Shown here piece by piece: positions 34,406-41,816 of a DNA stretch of 64,000 nucleotides. The translations under genes and the position numbers were made by a program. Numbering within the stretch: position 1 is the stretch's first letter; every line of letters starts with the position of its first letter. The notes beneath the pieces are model-generated. The model did not search any database and was not told the DNA's origin. It worked only from the letters and a program-made list of their open reading frames with translations. Source of the DNA: Sphingobacterium sp. SGR-19 (GTDB lineage: Bacteria > Bacteroidota > Bacteroidia > Sphingobacteriales > Sphingobacteriaceae); contig NZ_JAAKGS010000001.1 of assembly GCF_011043555.1 (NCBI RefSeq), forward strand, positions 682,001-746,000, read 5' to 3'.

Positions 34406-36523
34406 CTAAAATTGATAAGAAATTTTTACATTCACATTTCTACCCATCTGGTGAGCGAAATACCTAAAACGATCCATATAATCCTTATAGGAACTATTGA
34501 ATAGATTTTCTACAGACAGCATCACATTCCATGATCTGTCGGTATGATTGTCTGCTTTGATCTGCTTATTCACCACGACATCAAACAAATGATAAGCCGG
34601 TGGTGGCGCCACGTAATCCATACCGTCGTTATATTGGGTTTGCTTTGCCACAAAGCGATGAGCAAATTTGATATAGCTCTCCGGTTCAGATTCGCCCAGA
34701 TAAGACAGAGAAAGTGCTTGTTGAAGACGTGCTGATGGAATATAAGGGAGATAGCTATCCAATTCTACATTACGGGCACGAACCAGAGATGCGCTTGCGT
34801 CATAATGTAATCTATTCAGAAACGCATAGCGTAAACGTAAATCAGCGCCATAAAAGAAAGCATCGTGCTGCTGATAAGCGAACAGCGGAAACGTACCTCG
34901 AATCGTTTGACGAACAGCATCTGGGTTGGGTTGTGCATAGATATAACCATACAACATCTGTGCGTACACATCTATCGTTGCCTGGAGACGTTCATCACTC
35001 CATATAAAAGCATTTATCCATTTCAGTCCTTTTTCACTACGGAGATCAGGATTTCCCAATTCATAGGTCGCACTTCCATGATGCACACCATCGCTATACA
35101 ATTCATTCACGGAAGGCGCCCGCCAAGCCAAACCAATATTACTTTTCCAACTTAGTTTAGATGAAAAATGATAAAGGGTACCGGCTGTCCCTGAAGCGTT
35201 GTGAAACCTGCGCGTATCCGTTAGGAGATATTGCTCGATCGTTCCATCGTCCGCAATTACGCTCCGCCGATAACGATACCCTGCGATATCCAAATATTTA
35301 AAGTCATAGCGACCACCTATCTCCGCATGCCATCTATCTATATGGAATTGATGTACTGCAAATATTCCTGCTGCGTAGCTATCGAAGTTGGGAATAATAG
35401 GCGTCGTACCTGTACCCGGTGTATTATTATTAACCTGTATCAAAGATTGTACGCCTATCGAACTATGCCCTTGCTTCACAACGACATCCAAGCTTTGTGT
35501 TGTCAATACCATATCCGCCATGGGGATATCGTCCGATTCTACCCTCCGCAAATCATATTCCCGACGATGGTTCCGTTGCAATCCATATTGCACCTCCAAT
35601 TTACGGTCGGCCTGAAACCGATGCTCCCAAGAGGCTTTAACTAAATCGTGTGTTACTTTTTGTCGGGGTGCCTCGATCTGATAACTAAAATCGTACGTTT
35701 CAAAAGGACGTCCGTAATCGATACGCGCTTGAATATCTTCAACCGTACCGATGTGTGCACCCCGAAAGATGCCCAGTTGTGTTCCAAAATGACTAAAATA
35801 CAATTCTAGTTGATTTCTGTCCCGTTTATATTGCAATGTCCCAGCATAATTCAGTTCCTCTATACCCGTATTACCCAAAAAGTAATCAGCCGTTTTATAA
35901 CTCCCCAACTTTTTACCGCTAGCTTGCATGCGCCAACCTAATCCTGGCAATGCCTTTACAGCACCCTCAACACGTATATTTATAGCTCCTCCACGTCCAT
36001 TCGACTGCCCTATCAGATCCACATCTCCCGTCCATTCCTTATCTAAATCAATATCATTTGCCGAGGCTAGTATAACACCGCCTAAAGCATCTGCCCCATA
36101 CCGCACACCTTGCGCACCTTTCACTACCTCCAAATGGTCTGCTGTAAAAGGATCTATTTCAGGTGCATGTTCGGCGCCCCACTGCTGTCCTTCTTGGCGG
36201 ATGCCATTGTTCAGGATAAGAATCCGATTGCTATGAAGCCCGTTGATAACGGGTTTCACGATACTGCTTCCCATTCCTATAGTAGATACGCCCGAAATAT
36301 CCCTTAAAGATTCCGCCAGCGTTTTCCCTTTGTTTTCTTGTGCTTCTTGTGTGGAAAGACGATGTACGCTATGGGATAATTCACCACGACGCCCGATAAC
36401 CTCCACATCCTGTAAGTGGATGGAATCCTGTTCTTTTGTAGGCACGGGGCGTTCTTGTTGTCCGTTACATAAGCCGATAAAAAGCCATAGCATCCCTAAT
36501 AGGGCTAAGCATTTGTATTGCAT
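34406..36523 (-). CDS. TonB-dependent outer-membrane receptor, probable metal (zinc) uptake
   Basis: 705-aa TonB-dependent receptor. A signal peptide (LALLGMLWLFIGLCNG) is followed by a TonB-box/plug region (LQDVEVIGRRGELS, then TLAESLRDISGVSTIGMGSS and the ADALGGVILA end), then a 22-strand-type barrel ending in NVKISYQF with the usual C-terminal aromatic residue. It lacks the carboxypeptidase-like N-domain of SusC-type receptors, as do ZnuD-like receptors. Encoded between a His/Cys-rich small protein and a His-rich lipoprotein, it probably imports a metal such as zinc; the substrate is inference. Confidence 0.9.
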   Translation of the reverse strand: MQYKCLALLGMLWLFIGLCNGQQERPVPTKEQDSIHLQDVEVIGRRGELSHSVHRLSTQEAQENKGKTLAESLRDISGVSTIGMGSSIVKPVINGLHSNRILILNNGIRQEGQQWGAEHAPEIDPFTADHLEVVKGAQGVRYGADALGGVILASANDIDLDKEWTGDVDLIGQSNGRGGAINIRVEGAVKALPGLGWRMQASGKKLGSYKTADYFLGNTGIEELNYAGTLQYKRDRNQLELYFSHFGTQLGIFRGAHIGTVEDIQARIDYGRPFETYDFSYQIEAPRQKVTHDLVKASWEHRFQADRKLEVQYGLQRNHRREYDLRRVESDDIPMADMVLTTQSLDVVVKQGHSSIGVQSLIQVNNNTPGTGTTPIIPNFDSYAAGIFAVHQFHIDRWHAEIGGRYDFKYLDIAGYRYRRSVIADDGTIEQYLLTDTRRFHNASGTAGTLYHFSSKLSWKSNIGLAWRAPSVNELYSDGVHHGSATYELGNPDLRSEKGLKWINAFIWSDERLQATIDVYAQMLYGYIYAQPNPDAVRQTIRGTFPLFAYQQHDAFFYGADLRLRYAFLNRLHYDASASLVRARNVELDSYLPYIPSARLQQALSLSYLGESEPESYIKFAHRFVAKQTQYNDGMDYVAPPPAYHLFDVVVNKQIKADNHTDRSWNVMLSVENLFNSSYKDYMDRFRYFAHQMGRNVNVKISYQF

Positions 36524-36569
36524 TTATTCAAAAAATTTTATGAATGATATAAATCTGAATGTCGTGGAT

Positions 36570-36893
36570 TTATATATATCGGGGTGGGTCTTTATTCTGC
36601 TGCAGACGCTCTGCTCCATCCTGACAGGACAAATAGTATAGTCCGTAGAGCAGACTTGTATGCTCTTTTACCGCTATATCGGGTAACAAAGTATCAAACA
36701 CGAACTGATGGCCTATTTGATGAAAAACGAACCAACAAAGCGCACATTCATCTGCCTCAGGATGTTCTTGATGATCCGAAGACGAACAATCATGGTGATG
36801 TGTAACATCATGCGTATAGTGAAGTCCACTGCTTGTTGATAAAACAACCAATGTCATGATCACACCTATAAACCGTCCTATCTTTGCTATCAT
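36570..36893 (-). CDS. Small His/Cys-rich exported protein
   Basis: 107-aa protein: an N-terminal hydrophobic segment (FIGVIMTLVVLSTSSG), then a dense His/Cys stretch (HYTHDVTHHHDCSSSDHQEH followed by ECALCWFVFHQIGH), then a short tail ending KDPPRYI. The Cys-x-x-Cys and histidines suggest metal binding in the periplasm. It is the first gene of the operon that continues with the TonB receptor (47 nt on), and it starts just after a strong promoter. Family not recognised by name; similar short His/Cys proteins occur before metal receptors in this phylum. Confidence 0.75.
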   Translation of the reverse strand: MIAKIGRFIGVIMTLVVLSTSSGLHYTHDVTHHHDCSSSDHQEHPEADECALCWFVFHQIGHQFVFDTLLPDIAVKEHTSLLYGLYYLSCQDGAERLQQNKDPPRYI

Positions 36894-36903
36894 AAGATGG
36901 GCT

Positions 36904-36935
36904 CAAAGATACATCAAATGCAATTGTATTGCAAA
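36904..36935 (-). promoter_or_regulatory. Promoter of the metal-uptake operon with embedded palindrome
   Basis: On the minus strand TTTG (36935-36932) and TATCTTTG (36911-36904) are separated by exactly 20 nt, an ideal Bacteroidota promoter. TGCAATTGTATTGCA (36919-36933), a perfect 6-3-6 inverted repeat, fills the spacer and touches the -33 element. That is the expected position of a repressor site, possibly a Fur-family (Zur-like) one. The start site would be only about 6 nt from the ATG. Confidence 0.65.
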
Positions 36936-36967
36936 TTAAAGTTTACCCAGTTGCATTAAGCCGATAT

Positions 36968-37861
36968 TTATGATCTGGGATGGTATTGCGTAATGACCGA
37001 TTGCAAATAGTCTTTATCGATATGCGTATAAATTTCCGTAGTCGTTATGCTCTCATGGCCAAGCATATCTTGAACCGCACGCAAATCCGCTCCACCTTCC
37101 ACTAAATGAGAAGCAAACGAATGACGAAATGTGTGGGGGCTAATAGTTTTTGTTAAGCTTATTTTCTTTGCCAAATCTTTGATAATAAGGAATACCATGA
37201 CACGCGTCAGCTGCTTCCCTCTCCTATTTAGAAATACGATGTCTTCATGCCCCATTTGCAGTGGAATATGAGGGCGGACTTCTTCCAAATATATTTTCAA
37301 GTATTTAACAGCCTGATGTCCGATAGGAATAAGACGCTCCTTACTCCCTTTCCCTTCTACTTTGATAAACTCGACATCTAGGTAAAGATTGGAAATTTTT
37401 AGTGTAACCAGTTCAGAAACACGTAGGCCACATCCGTATAATACTTCCAAGATGGCTTTATTGCGCATTCCCTCTAATGTAGATAAATCAATAGCCGCAA
37501 TCAGCGCATCGATCTCTTCGATATTCAGCACACTGGGAATTTTACGGTTTAATCTAGGGGATTCCAATAATTCAGTGGGGTTGTTTTTTCTATCATATTC
37601 GATCTGAAGAAATGTAAAAAACGTCCTCAATCCCGAAAGGAGTCGAGCTTGTGTAAAAGGCGAAATACTAAAGTCATTTATAAAAACGAGAAATTGTTGT
37701 ATGAAACGGGTATCTATCTGGTTCAGTTCTGTTTTTTTAAAGCTGCAATACGCTTCCAACTTTTGTACATCATTTAAATAGGCATCTATAGAATGGTTTG
37801 ATAGATTACGCTCCAATTGCAAGTAGCGCTTGAAATCATTTTTCACGATGTCCCATTTCAT
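36968..37861 (-). CDS. xerD: Site-specific tyrosine recombinase XerD
   Basis: 297-aa recombinase acting with XerC at the dif site to resolve chromosome dimers. All catalytic residues can be read: Arg147 (GCGLRVSEL), Lys171 (VEGKGSKERL), His243 and Arg246 (HTFRHSFA), His269 (DMLGHESI) and the nucleophile Tyr278 (TTEIYTH). The SAM-like N-terminal core-binding domain is complete. There is no integron or phage context, so this is the housekeeping enzyme; XerD versus XerC is by general resemblance. TACCTTTG (minus, 37874-37867) is a -7 element practically at the start codon. Confidence 0.9.
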   Translation of the reverse strand: MKWDIVKNDFKRYLQLERNLSNHSIDAYLNDVQKLEAYCSFKKTELNQIDTRFIQQFLVFINDFSISPFTQARLLSGLRTFFTFLQIEYDRKNNPTELLESPRLNRKIPSVLNIEEIDALIAAIDLSTLEGMRNKAILEVLYGCGLRVSELVTLKISNLYLDVEFIKVEGKGSKERLIPIGHQAVKYLKIYLEEVRPHIPLQMGHEDIVFLNRRGKQLTRVMVFLIIKDLAKKISLTKTISPHTFRHSFASHLVEGGADLRAVQDMLGHESITTTEIYTHIDKDYLQSVITQYHPRS

Positions 37862-37866
37862 GCTAC

Positions 37867-37903
37867 CAAAGGTACTGAAAACAAATAATTTTCAATAACT
37901 TCG
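37867..37903. promoter_or_regulatory. Divergent promoters of xerD and nhaA
   Basis: Minus-strand TACCTTTG (37874-37867), with TTG 18 nt upstream (37895-37893), serves xerD (ATG 37861). Plus-strand TAACTTCG (37896-37903), a one-base variant, serves nhaA (ATG 37911). In both cases the predicted start site falls within a few nt of the ATG, implying leaderless or very short-leader mRNAs. Confidence 0.5.
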
Positions 37904-37910
37904 CAGCATT

Positions 37911-39086
37911 ATGGCAAAATTAATCAATCCAAAAGCCCTTAAAGACTTTTTAGATTCAAGTACAGGAGGAGGTATATTATTATTTTTATGCCTTATTTTA
38001 TCGCTAATCATTGCGAACAGTCCATTATCTGAGGCATTCAATAATTTACTTGGCACCCATTTGGGATTTGAGAACTCCAGCATTCATCTTCGATATAGCG
38101 TAGCCGATTGGATAAATGATGGGCTGATGGTGATTTTCTTTTTGTTGGTAGGATTAGAAATAAAACGAGAGTTGGTAGAAGGGGAATTATCTTCTCCACG
38201 CCAAGCCGCCTTACCTATATTATCTGCTATTGGTGGTGCTTTGGTTCCCGCGCTCATCTACACATTGTTCAATGCAGGAACAGAAACCCATCATGGCTGG
38301 GGCATTCCGATGGCAACGGATATCGCATTTGCACTTGCCGTTATTTCGATGCTGGGAAAACGTGTACCAACAAGTCTCAAGGTTTTCTTAGCTGCACTGG
38401 CTATCGTAGATGACTTACTTGCGATTCTAGTTATTGCTGTCTTCTATTCTACCGAGCTTCACTTTGCTTATTTACTATATGCAGGAGCCATTTTATTATT
38501 GCTTGTAGCATTTAACCGTTTTGGCATACGAAATTTATGGCTATATCTTATTCCCGGCATCTTTATCTGGTATTTCATCCATCACTCTGGCATTCATGCT
38601 ACGATTGCTGGTGTCTTGGTTGCCATGACCATTCCGACCAACGATAGCGACGTCGAATCTCCACTTGAAAAACTAGAGCATGCCATTGCCAAACCGGTCA
38701 ATTTCATTATCGTTCCCTTATTTGCCATAGCCAATACTGCCATCACCTTTCAAAGTGAGATGATTGGTGGATTGACATCGAATATGGGGCTTGGTATTAT
38801 GGTTGGACTTTTCGTTGGGAAAACAATTGGCATCTTTAGCACTTCTTTCCTGTGTATAAAATCTGGCCTTGCTCAATTACCTGATAAAGCGACATGGGCA
38901 CATATCATGGGGGTTGGCATGTTAGCAGGAATCGGTTTTACCATGTCTATTTTTGTCTCGCTCCTTTCATTTAGTGACCCGCTACATGTTGAGGAAGCAA
39001 AGTTAGCCGTTTTACTGGGCTCGTTAGTATCTGGACTCTGCGGTTACTTATTTTTAAAAGCGATGAGCAAACGAAAACAAGTATAA
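37911..39086 (+). CDS. nhaA: Na+/H+ antiporter NhaA
   Basis: 391-aa integral membrane antiporter with about 12 helices, normal for NhaA. The signature acidic pair is in the helix containing AIVDDLLAILVIAVFYS, and the family blocks NDGLMVIFFLLVGLEIKRE, MATDIAFALAVISMLG and GIGFTMSIFVSLLSF are all present. It extrudes Na+ (or Li+) in exchange for two protons, pH-regulated. Divergent from xerD; followed by a strong bidirectional terminator. Confidence 0.97.
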   Translation: MAKLINPKALKDFLDSSTGGGILLFLCLILSLIIANSPLSEAFNNLLGTHLGFENSSIHLRYSVADWINDGLMVIFFLLVGLEIKRELVEGELSSPRQAALPILSAIGGALVPALIYTLFNAGTETHHGWGIPMATDIAFALAVISMLGKRVPTSLKVFLAALAIVDDLLAILVIAVFYSTELHFAYLLYAGAILLLLVAFNRFGIRNLWLYLIPGIFIWYFIHHSGIHATIAGVLVAMTIPTNDSDVESPLEKLEHAIAKPVNFIIVPLFAIANTAITFQSEMIGGLTSNMGLGIMVGLFVGKTIGIFSTSFLCIKSGLAQLPDKATWAHIMGVGMLAGIGFTMSIFVSLLSFSDPLHVEEAKLAVLLGSLVSGLCGYLFLKAMSKRKQV

Positions 39087-39087
39087 T

Positions 39088-39118
39088 AAAAAAAGGCAGG
39101 TCGTAACCTGCCTTTTTT
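39088..39118. terminator. Bidirectional intrinsic terminator, nhaA / OmpA-family gene
   Basis: AAAAGGCAGGT pairs with ACCTGCCTTTT around a CGTA loop, flanked by A-run and T-run, so it works in both directions between the convergent nhaA (ends 39086) and lipoprotein (ends 39135) genes. Confidence 0.88.
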
Positions 39119-39134
39119 CTATCTAATATTTTTT

Positions 39135-40043
39135 CTAAAATCCTGTTGGTTCTACCGGTTCGTCCTGCGTAGGCACGTCCGTTTCTGCAGTCTCCGGCGC
39201 TTTATCGATCAGCTCCATAAACTGATCCAGTTTCGGCGTAATGATAATTTGCGTACGACGGTTTCTTGCTTTGCCATCGGGTGTCGTATTGTCGGCAACA
39301 GGATTGTATTCGCCTCGTCCGCCGGCTGTCAGACGTTTCGGTTCAACACCATATTGGTCTTGTAATGCTTGTACAACAGATGAAGCCCTTAATACACTTA
39401 AATCCCAGTTGTTTCGGATATTCTTTTGCGAAATCGGATCTGTATCGGTATTACCCTCAATCAACACATCATATTCTCTATAATCTTGAATGATCTTCGC
39501 AATTTTACTAAGTGTTTCTCCTGCTCTGTCGGAAATTTCGTAGCTACCAGAACGGTAAAGCATATTATCAGATAGTGATATATATACTACACCTTTTAAT
39601 ACTTTCACGTCTACATCACGCAATTCTTCGCGGCTCAATGAGCGGGTCAAATTGTTTGTCAGCACCATATTAAGCGAATCACTTTTGTTTTTCGTATTTA
39701 CCAAATGCTGAATGTATCTGTTTGACGCGTTAATCTCATCAACCAATTTCGAAATATTCACATTTCCTTGCGTATTTTGGCTGATACTCATGTCCAACGT
39801 TCCTTGGAGACGCTGTAACGCGTCCCGTAAGGATGCATTGTTTTTGCGTTCGATTTCCAACAGCTCTTCCAAATTTTTAACTTTTGTACGACTTTCCGCC
39901 AACTCCATTTGGCTTTGTTGATAACGTTCGGTCAAATCCTGATGCTGCATTTGTAATGCGGCATATCTTTTCTTTCCTCCACAACTAGCGAGGAATAAAC
40001 CAGAAATCAGGACGGCCATGATGATTATTCTTCTATTTATCAT
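39135..40043 (-). CDS. OmpA-family peptidoglycan-binding lipoprotein
   Basis: 302-aa lipoprotein: lipobox LISGLFLASC-G (Cys21), a coiled-coil stalk of roughly residues 30-125 (heptad-like QHQDLTERYQQSQMELAESR and LEELLEIERKNN), then a C-terminal OmpA domain (YEISDRAGETLSKIAKIIQ, VLIEGNTDTDPI, LSVLRASSVVQAL, GRGEYNPVADN). The conserved Asp/Arg of the peptidoglycan-binding loop (LSVLRA, RNRRTQI) are present. It probably tethers outer membrane and cell wall. Monocistronic by position. Confidence 0.9.
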   Translation of the reverse strand: MINRRIIIMAVLISGLFLASCGGKKRYAALQMQHQDLTERYQQSQMELAESRTKVKNLEELLEIERKNNASLRDALQRLQGTLDMSISQNTQGNVNISKLVDEINASNRYIQHLVNTKNKSDSLNMVLTNNLTRSLSREELRDVDVKVLKGVVYISLSDNMLYRSGSYEISDRAGETLSKIAKIIQDYREYDVLIEGNTDTDPISQKNIRNNWDLSVLRASSVVQALQDQYGVEPKRLTAGGRGEYNPVADNTTPDGKARNRRTQIIITPKLDQFMELIDKAPETAETDVPTQDEPVEPTGF

Positions 40044-40135
40044 ATGTTGACATTTTGTTCCCTAATACCAAGCTATGCAAAAGTGATGCCTAAAAATTTT
40101 CAGATAATCGCGGTGTTGAAAATATATTAAATCGT

Positions 40136-40143
40136 TATTTTTA
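40136..40143 (+). promoter_or_regulatory. Candidate -7 element for nnr
   Basis: TATTTTTA is a one-base variant of TAnnTTTG, with TTG at 40116-40118 (17-nt spacer). The start site would lie only a few nt before ATG 40154. Confidence 0.35.
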
Positions 40144-40153
40144 AACAAAAAAA

Positions 40154-41680
40154 ATGAAGATTCTCTGTACTTCTGATATTTACCAATGGGAACAAGCCAC
40201 CATGTTGAGCCAAAATCTTGCTCCTGCTGAATTGATGGAACGGGCAGCGGAAGCATTGTTTCAAGCTATACAGCAATATGTTGGCGAACGACAGGCCTCT
40301 TTTGTGATCCTATGTGGCTTTGGCAATAATGGCGGTGATGGTCTAGCTGTGGGGAGGATGTTACAGGCCGCAGGACATATCGTTAACGTCTATCTGCTAG
40401 CGCATACAGTTTACAGCACAGAAAACGAAATTAATCAACAACGTCTACGGGATATGGAGATACCTATTTCTGCGTTGGCACCAGAAAGTTTTTTGGAAGT
40501 TCCAGAAAAAAGCATCCTTATTGACGCCCTATTTGGATATGGTTTATCCCGTCCATTAGATGACGACTGGAAAGCACTCATTGATCAGATTAATACTGCT
40601 CCCAATCCGGTATTGTCCGTCGACATCCCTTCCGGACTTTTTGCAGACAAACCGACGCCCATAGAAGCTCCTATTGTACAAGCAACCGTAACGTATACTT
40701 TTGCTTGTCCTAAACTTAGCCTCCTCTTTCCAAAATACGCTGCTTTTTCAGGAAATTTACAAATACTGGATATTGGCTTAAGAAAGGACATACAAAACAC
40801 ATTATCAACAAACTACAATTATATACAGAAAGAAAACATTCAAGCGTTAACGCGTCCACTAAAAAAGTTTTCCCATAAGGGGACTTACGGCCATACGTAT
40901 ATCGTCGGGGGGCGCTATGGCAGTATCGGAGCCGCTGTCTTAGCCGGTAAAGCGGCGTTAAAAACGGGCTGCGGATTGATAACAGCGTATATTCCCACTT
41001 GCGGTTACACCGTATTGCAGAGCGCTTTTCCGGAAGCGCAAGTACAAACTGACCCACTTGAAACGCATATCAGCATGCTTCCGGAACAAATCACAGATTA
41101 CGATGCTGTCGGCATAGGTATGGGTATGGGAACACATCAAGATACGGAAAACACGTTACGCCAGCTATTTGAGCGGTTTAAACTAACGTCCAAAATACCA
41201 GCTATGTTATTCGATGCGGACGCCATAAATATCTTAGCTAGAAATCCTGACTGGCATGCCCTCATCCCATCGAATAGTATTTTGACCCCTCATCCTAGAG
41301 AACTGGAGCGTTTAATCGGCACATGGACAGATGACTTTGAAAAAATCGACAAAGTTCGTGACTGGAGCCGCCTTTACCAACAGATCGTCGTCGTGAAAGG
41401 AGCAAATAGTGCTATTGTTTTAACAGATGGCACGGTACACTTCAATTCTACAGGTAATCCGGGTATGGCCACCGGCGGTAGCGGCGACGTACTTTCTGGG
41501 ATTATCACGTCTTTGTTAGCCCAGCGTTACCCACCAGCTGATGCTGCTTTATTAGGTGTATACTTACATGGTTTAGCGGGTGACATTGCGGCCATATCTA
41601 TTCACAAAAAAAGCATTACAGCTACCGATATTATTAATCACTTATCAGCAGCATGGCAACATGTTTCCTGTGATTCGTAA
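40154..41680 (+). CDS. nnr: Bifunctional NAD(P)HX epimerase / ADP-dependent dehydratase
   Basis: 508-aa metabolite-repair enzyme in two domains. Residues ~1-215 are the YjeF_N NAD(P)HX epimerase (LMERAAEALF, then VILCGFGNNGGDGLAVGRML). From ~225 to the end is the ribokinase-like ADP-dependent (S)-NAD(P)HX dehydratase (GTYGHTYIVGGRYGSIGAAVL, LTPHPRELERL, and the catalytic GNPGMATGGSGDVLSGI). It restores hydrated NADH and NADPH. The fusion is the usual bacterial form. Followed by a short repeat-bearing spacer. Confidence 0.95.
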   Translation: MKILCTSDIYQWEQATMLSQNLAPAELMERAAEALFQAIQQYVGERQASFVILCGFGNNGGDGLAVGRMLQAAGHIVNVYLLAHTVYSTENEINQQRLRDMEIPISALAPESFLEVPEKSILIDALFGYGLSRPLDDDWKALIDQINTAPNPVLSVDIPSGLFADKPTPIEAPIVQATVTYTFACPKLSLLFPKYAAFSGNLQILDIGLRKDIQNTLSTNYNYIQKENIQALTRPLKKFSHKGTYGHTYIVGGRYGSIGAAVLAGKAALKTGCGLITAYIPTCGYTVLQSAFPEAQVQTDPLETHISMLPEQITDYDAVGIGMGMGTHQDTENTLRQLFERFKLTSKIPAMLFDADAINILARNPDWHALIPSNSILTPHPRELERLIGTWTDDFEKIDKVRDWSRLYQQIVVVKGANSAIVLTDGTVHFNSTGNPGMATGGSGDVLSGIITSLLAQRYPPADAALLGVYLHGLAGDIAAISIHKKSITATDIINHLSAAWQHVSCDS

Positions 41681-41740
41681 TTAACTTCGTTGAGCTCGCA
41701 AAACCCGGTTAACTTCGTTGAGTCCGCCAGCTGACGGGTT
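41681..41740. repeat. Direct repeat and palindromic element after nnr
   Basis: TTAACTTCGTTGAG occurs twice (41681-41694 and 41709-41722). The second copy is enclosed by AACCCG (41702-41707) and CGGGTT (41735-41740). Inside, CCGCCAGCTGACGGG (41724-41738) is the reverse complement of a sequence very like the purL terminator core at 63601. There is no T-run here. Confidence 0.6.
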
Positions 41741-41782
41741 CGTAACTCGTTATTCATCGTGTATAATTTCCCTTAAAATCTT

Positions 41783-41790
41783 TATCTTTG
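41783..41790 (+). promoter_or_regulatory. -7 element for the M1 peptidase gene
   Basis: TATCTTTG matches TAnnTTTG. The predicted start near 41796 excludes the upstream in-frame ATG at 41718 and supports ATG 41817. Confidence 0.5.
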
Positions 41791-41816
41791 AAAATCACAA
41801 ACCCCATTTATCATTG

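Noticed and set aside
36968..37861. Tyrosine recombinase as a mark of an integrated element
   Set aside because: All features fit housekeeping XerD; there are no attachment-site repeats, phage genes or cassettes around it, and the nearby tRNA-Arg gene is intact with no duplicated 3' end visible.
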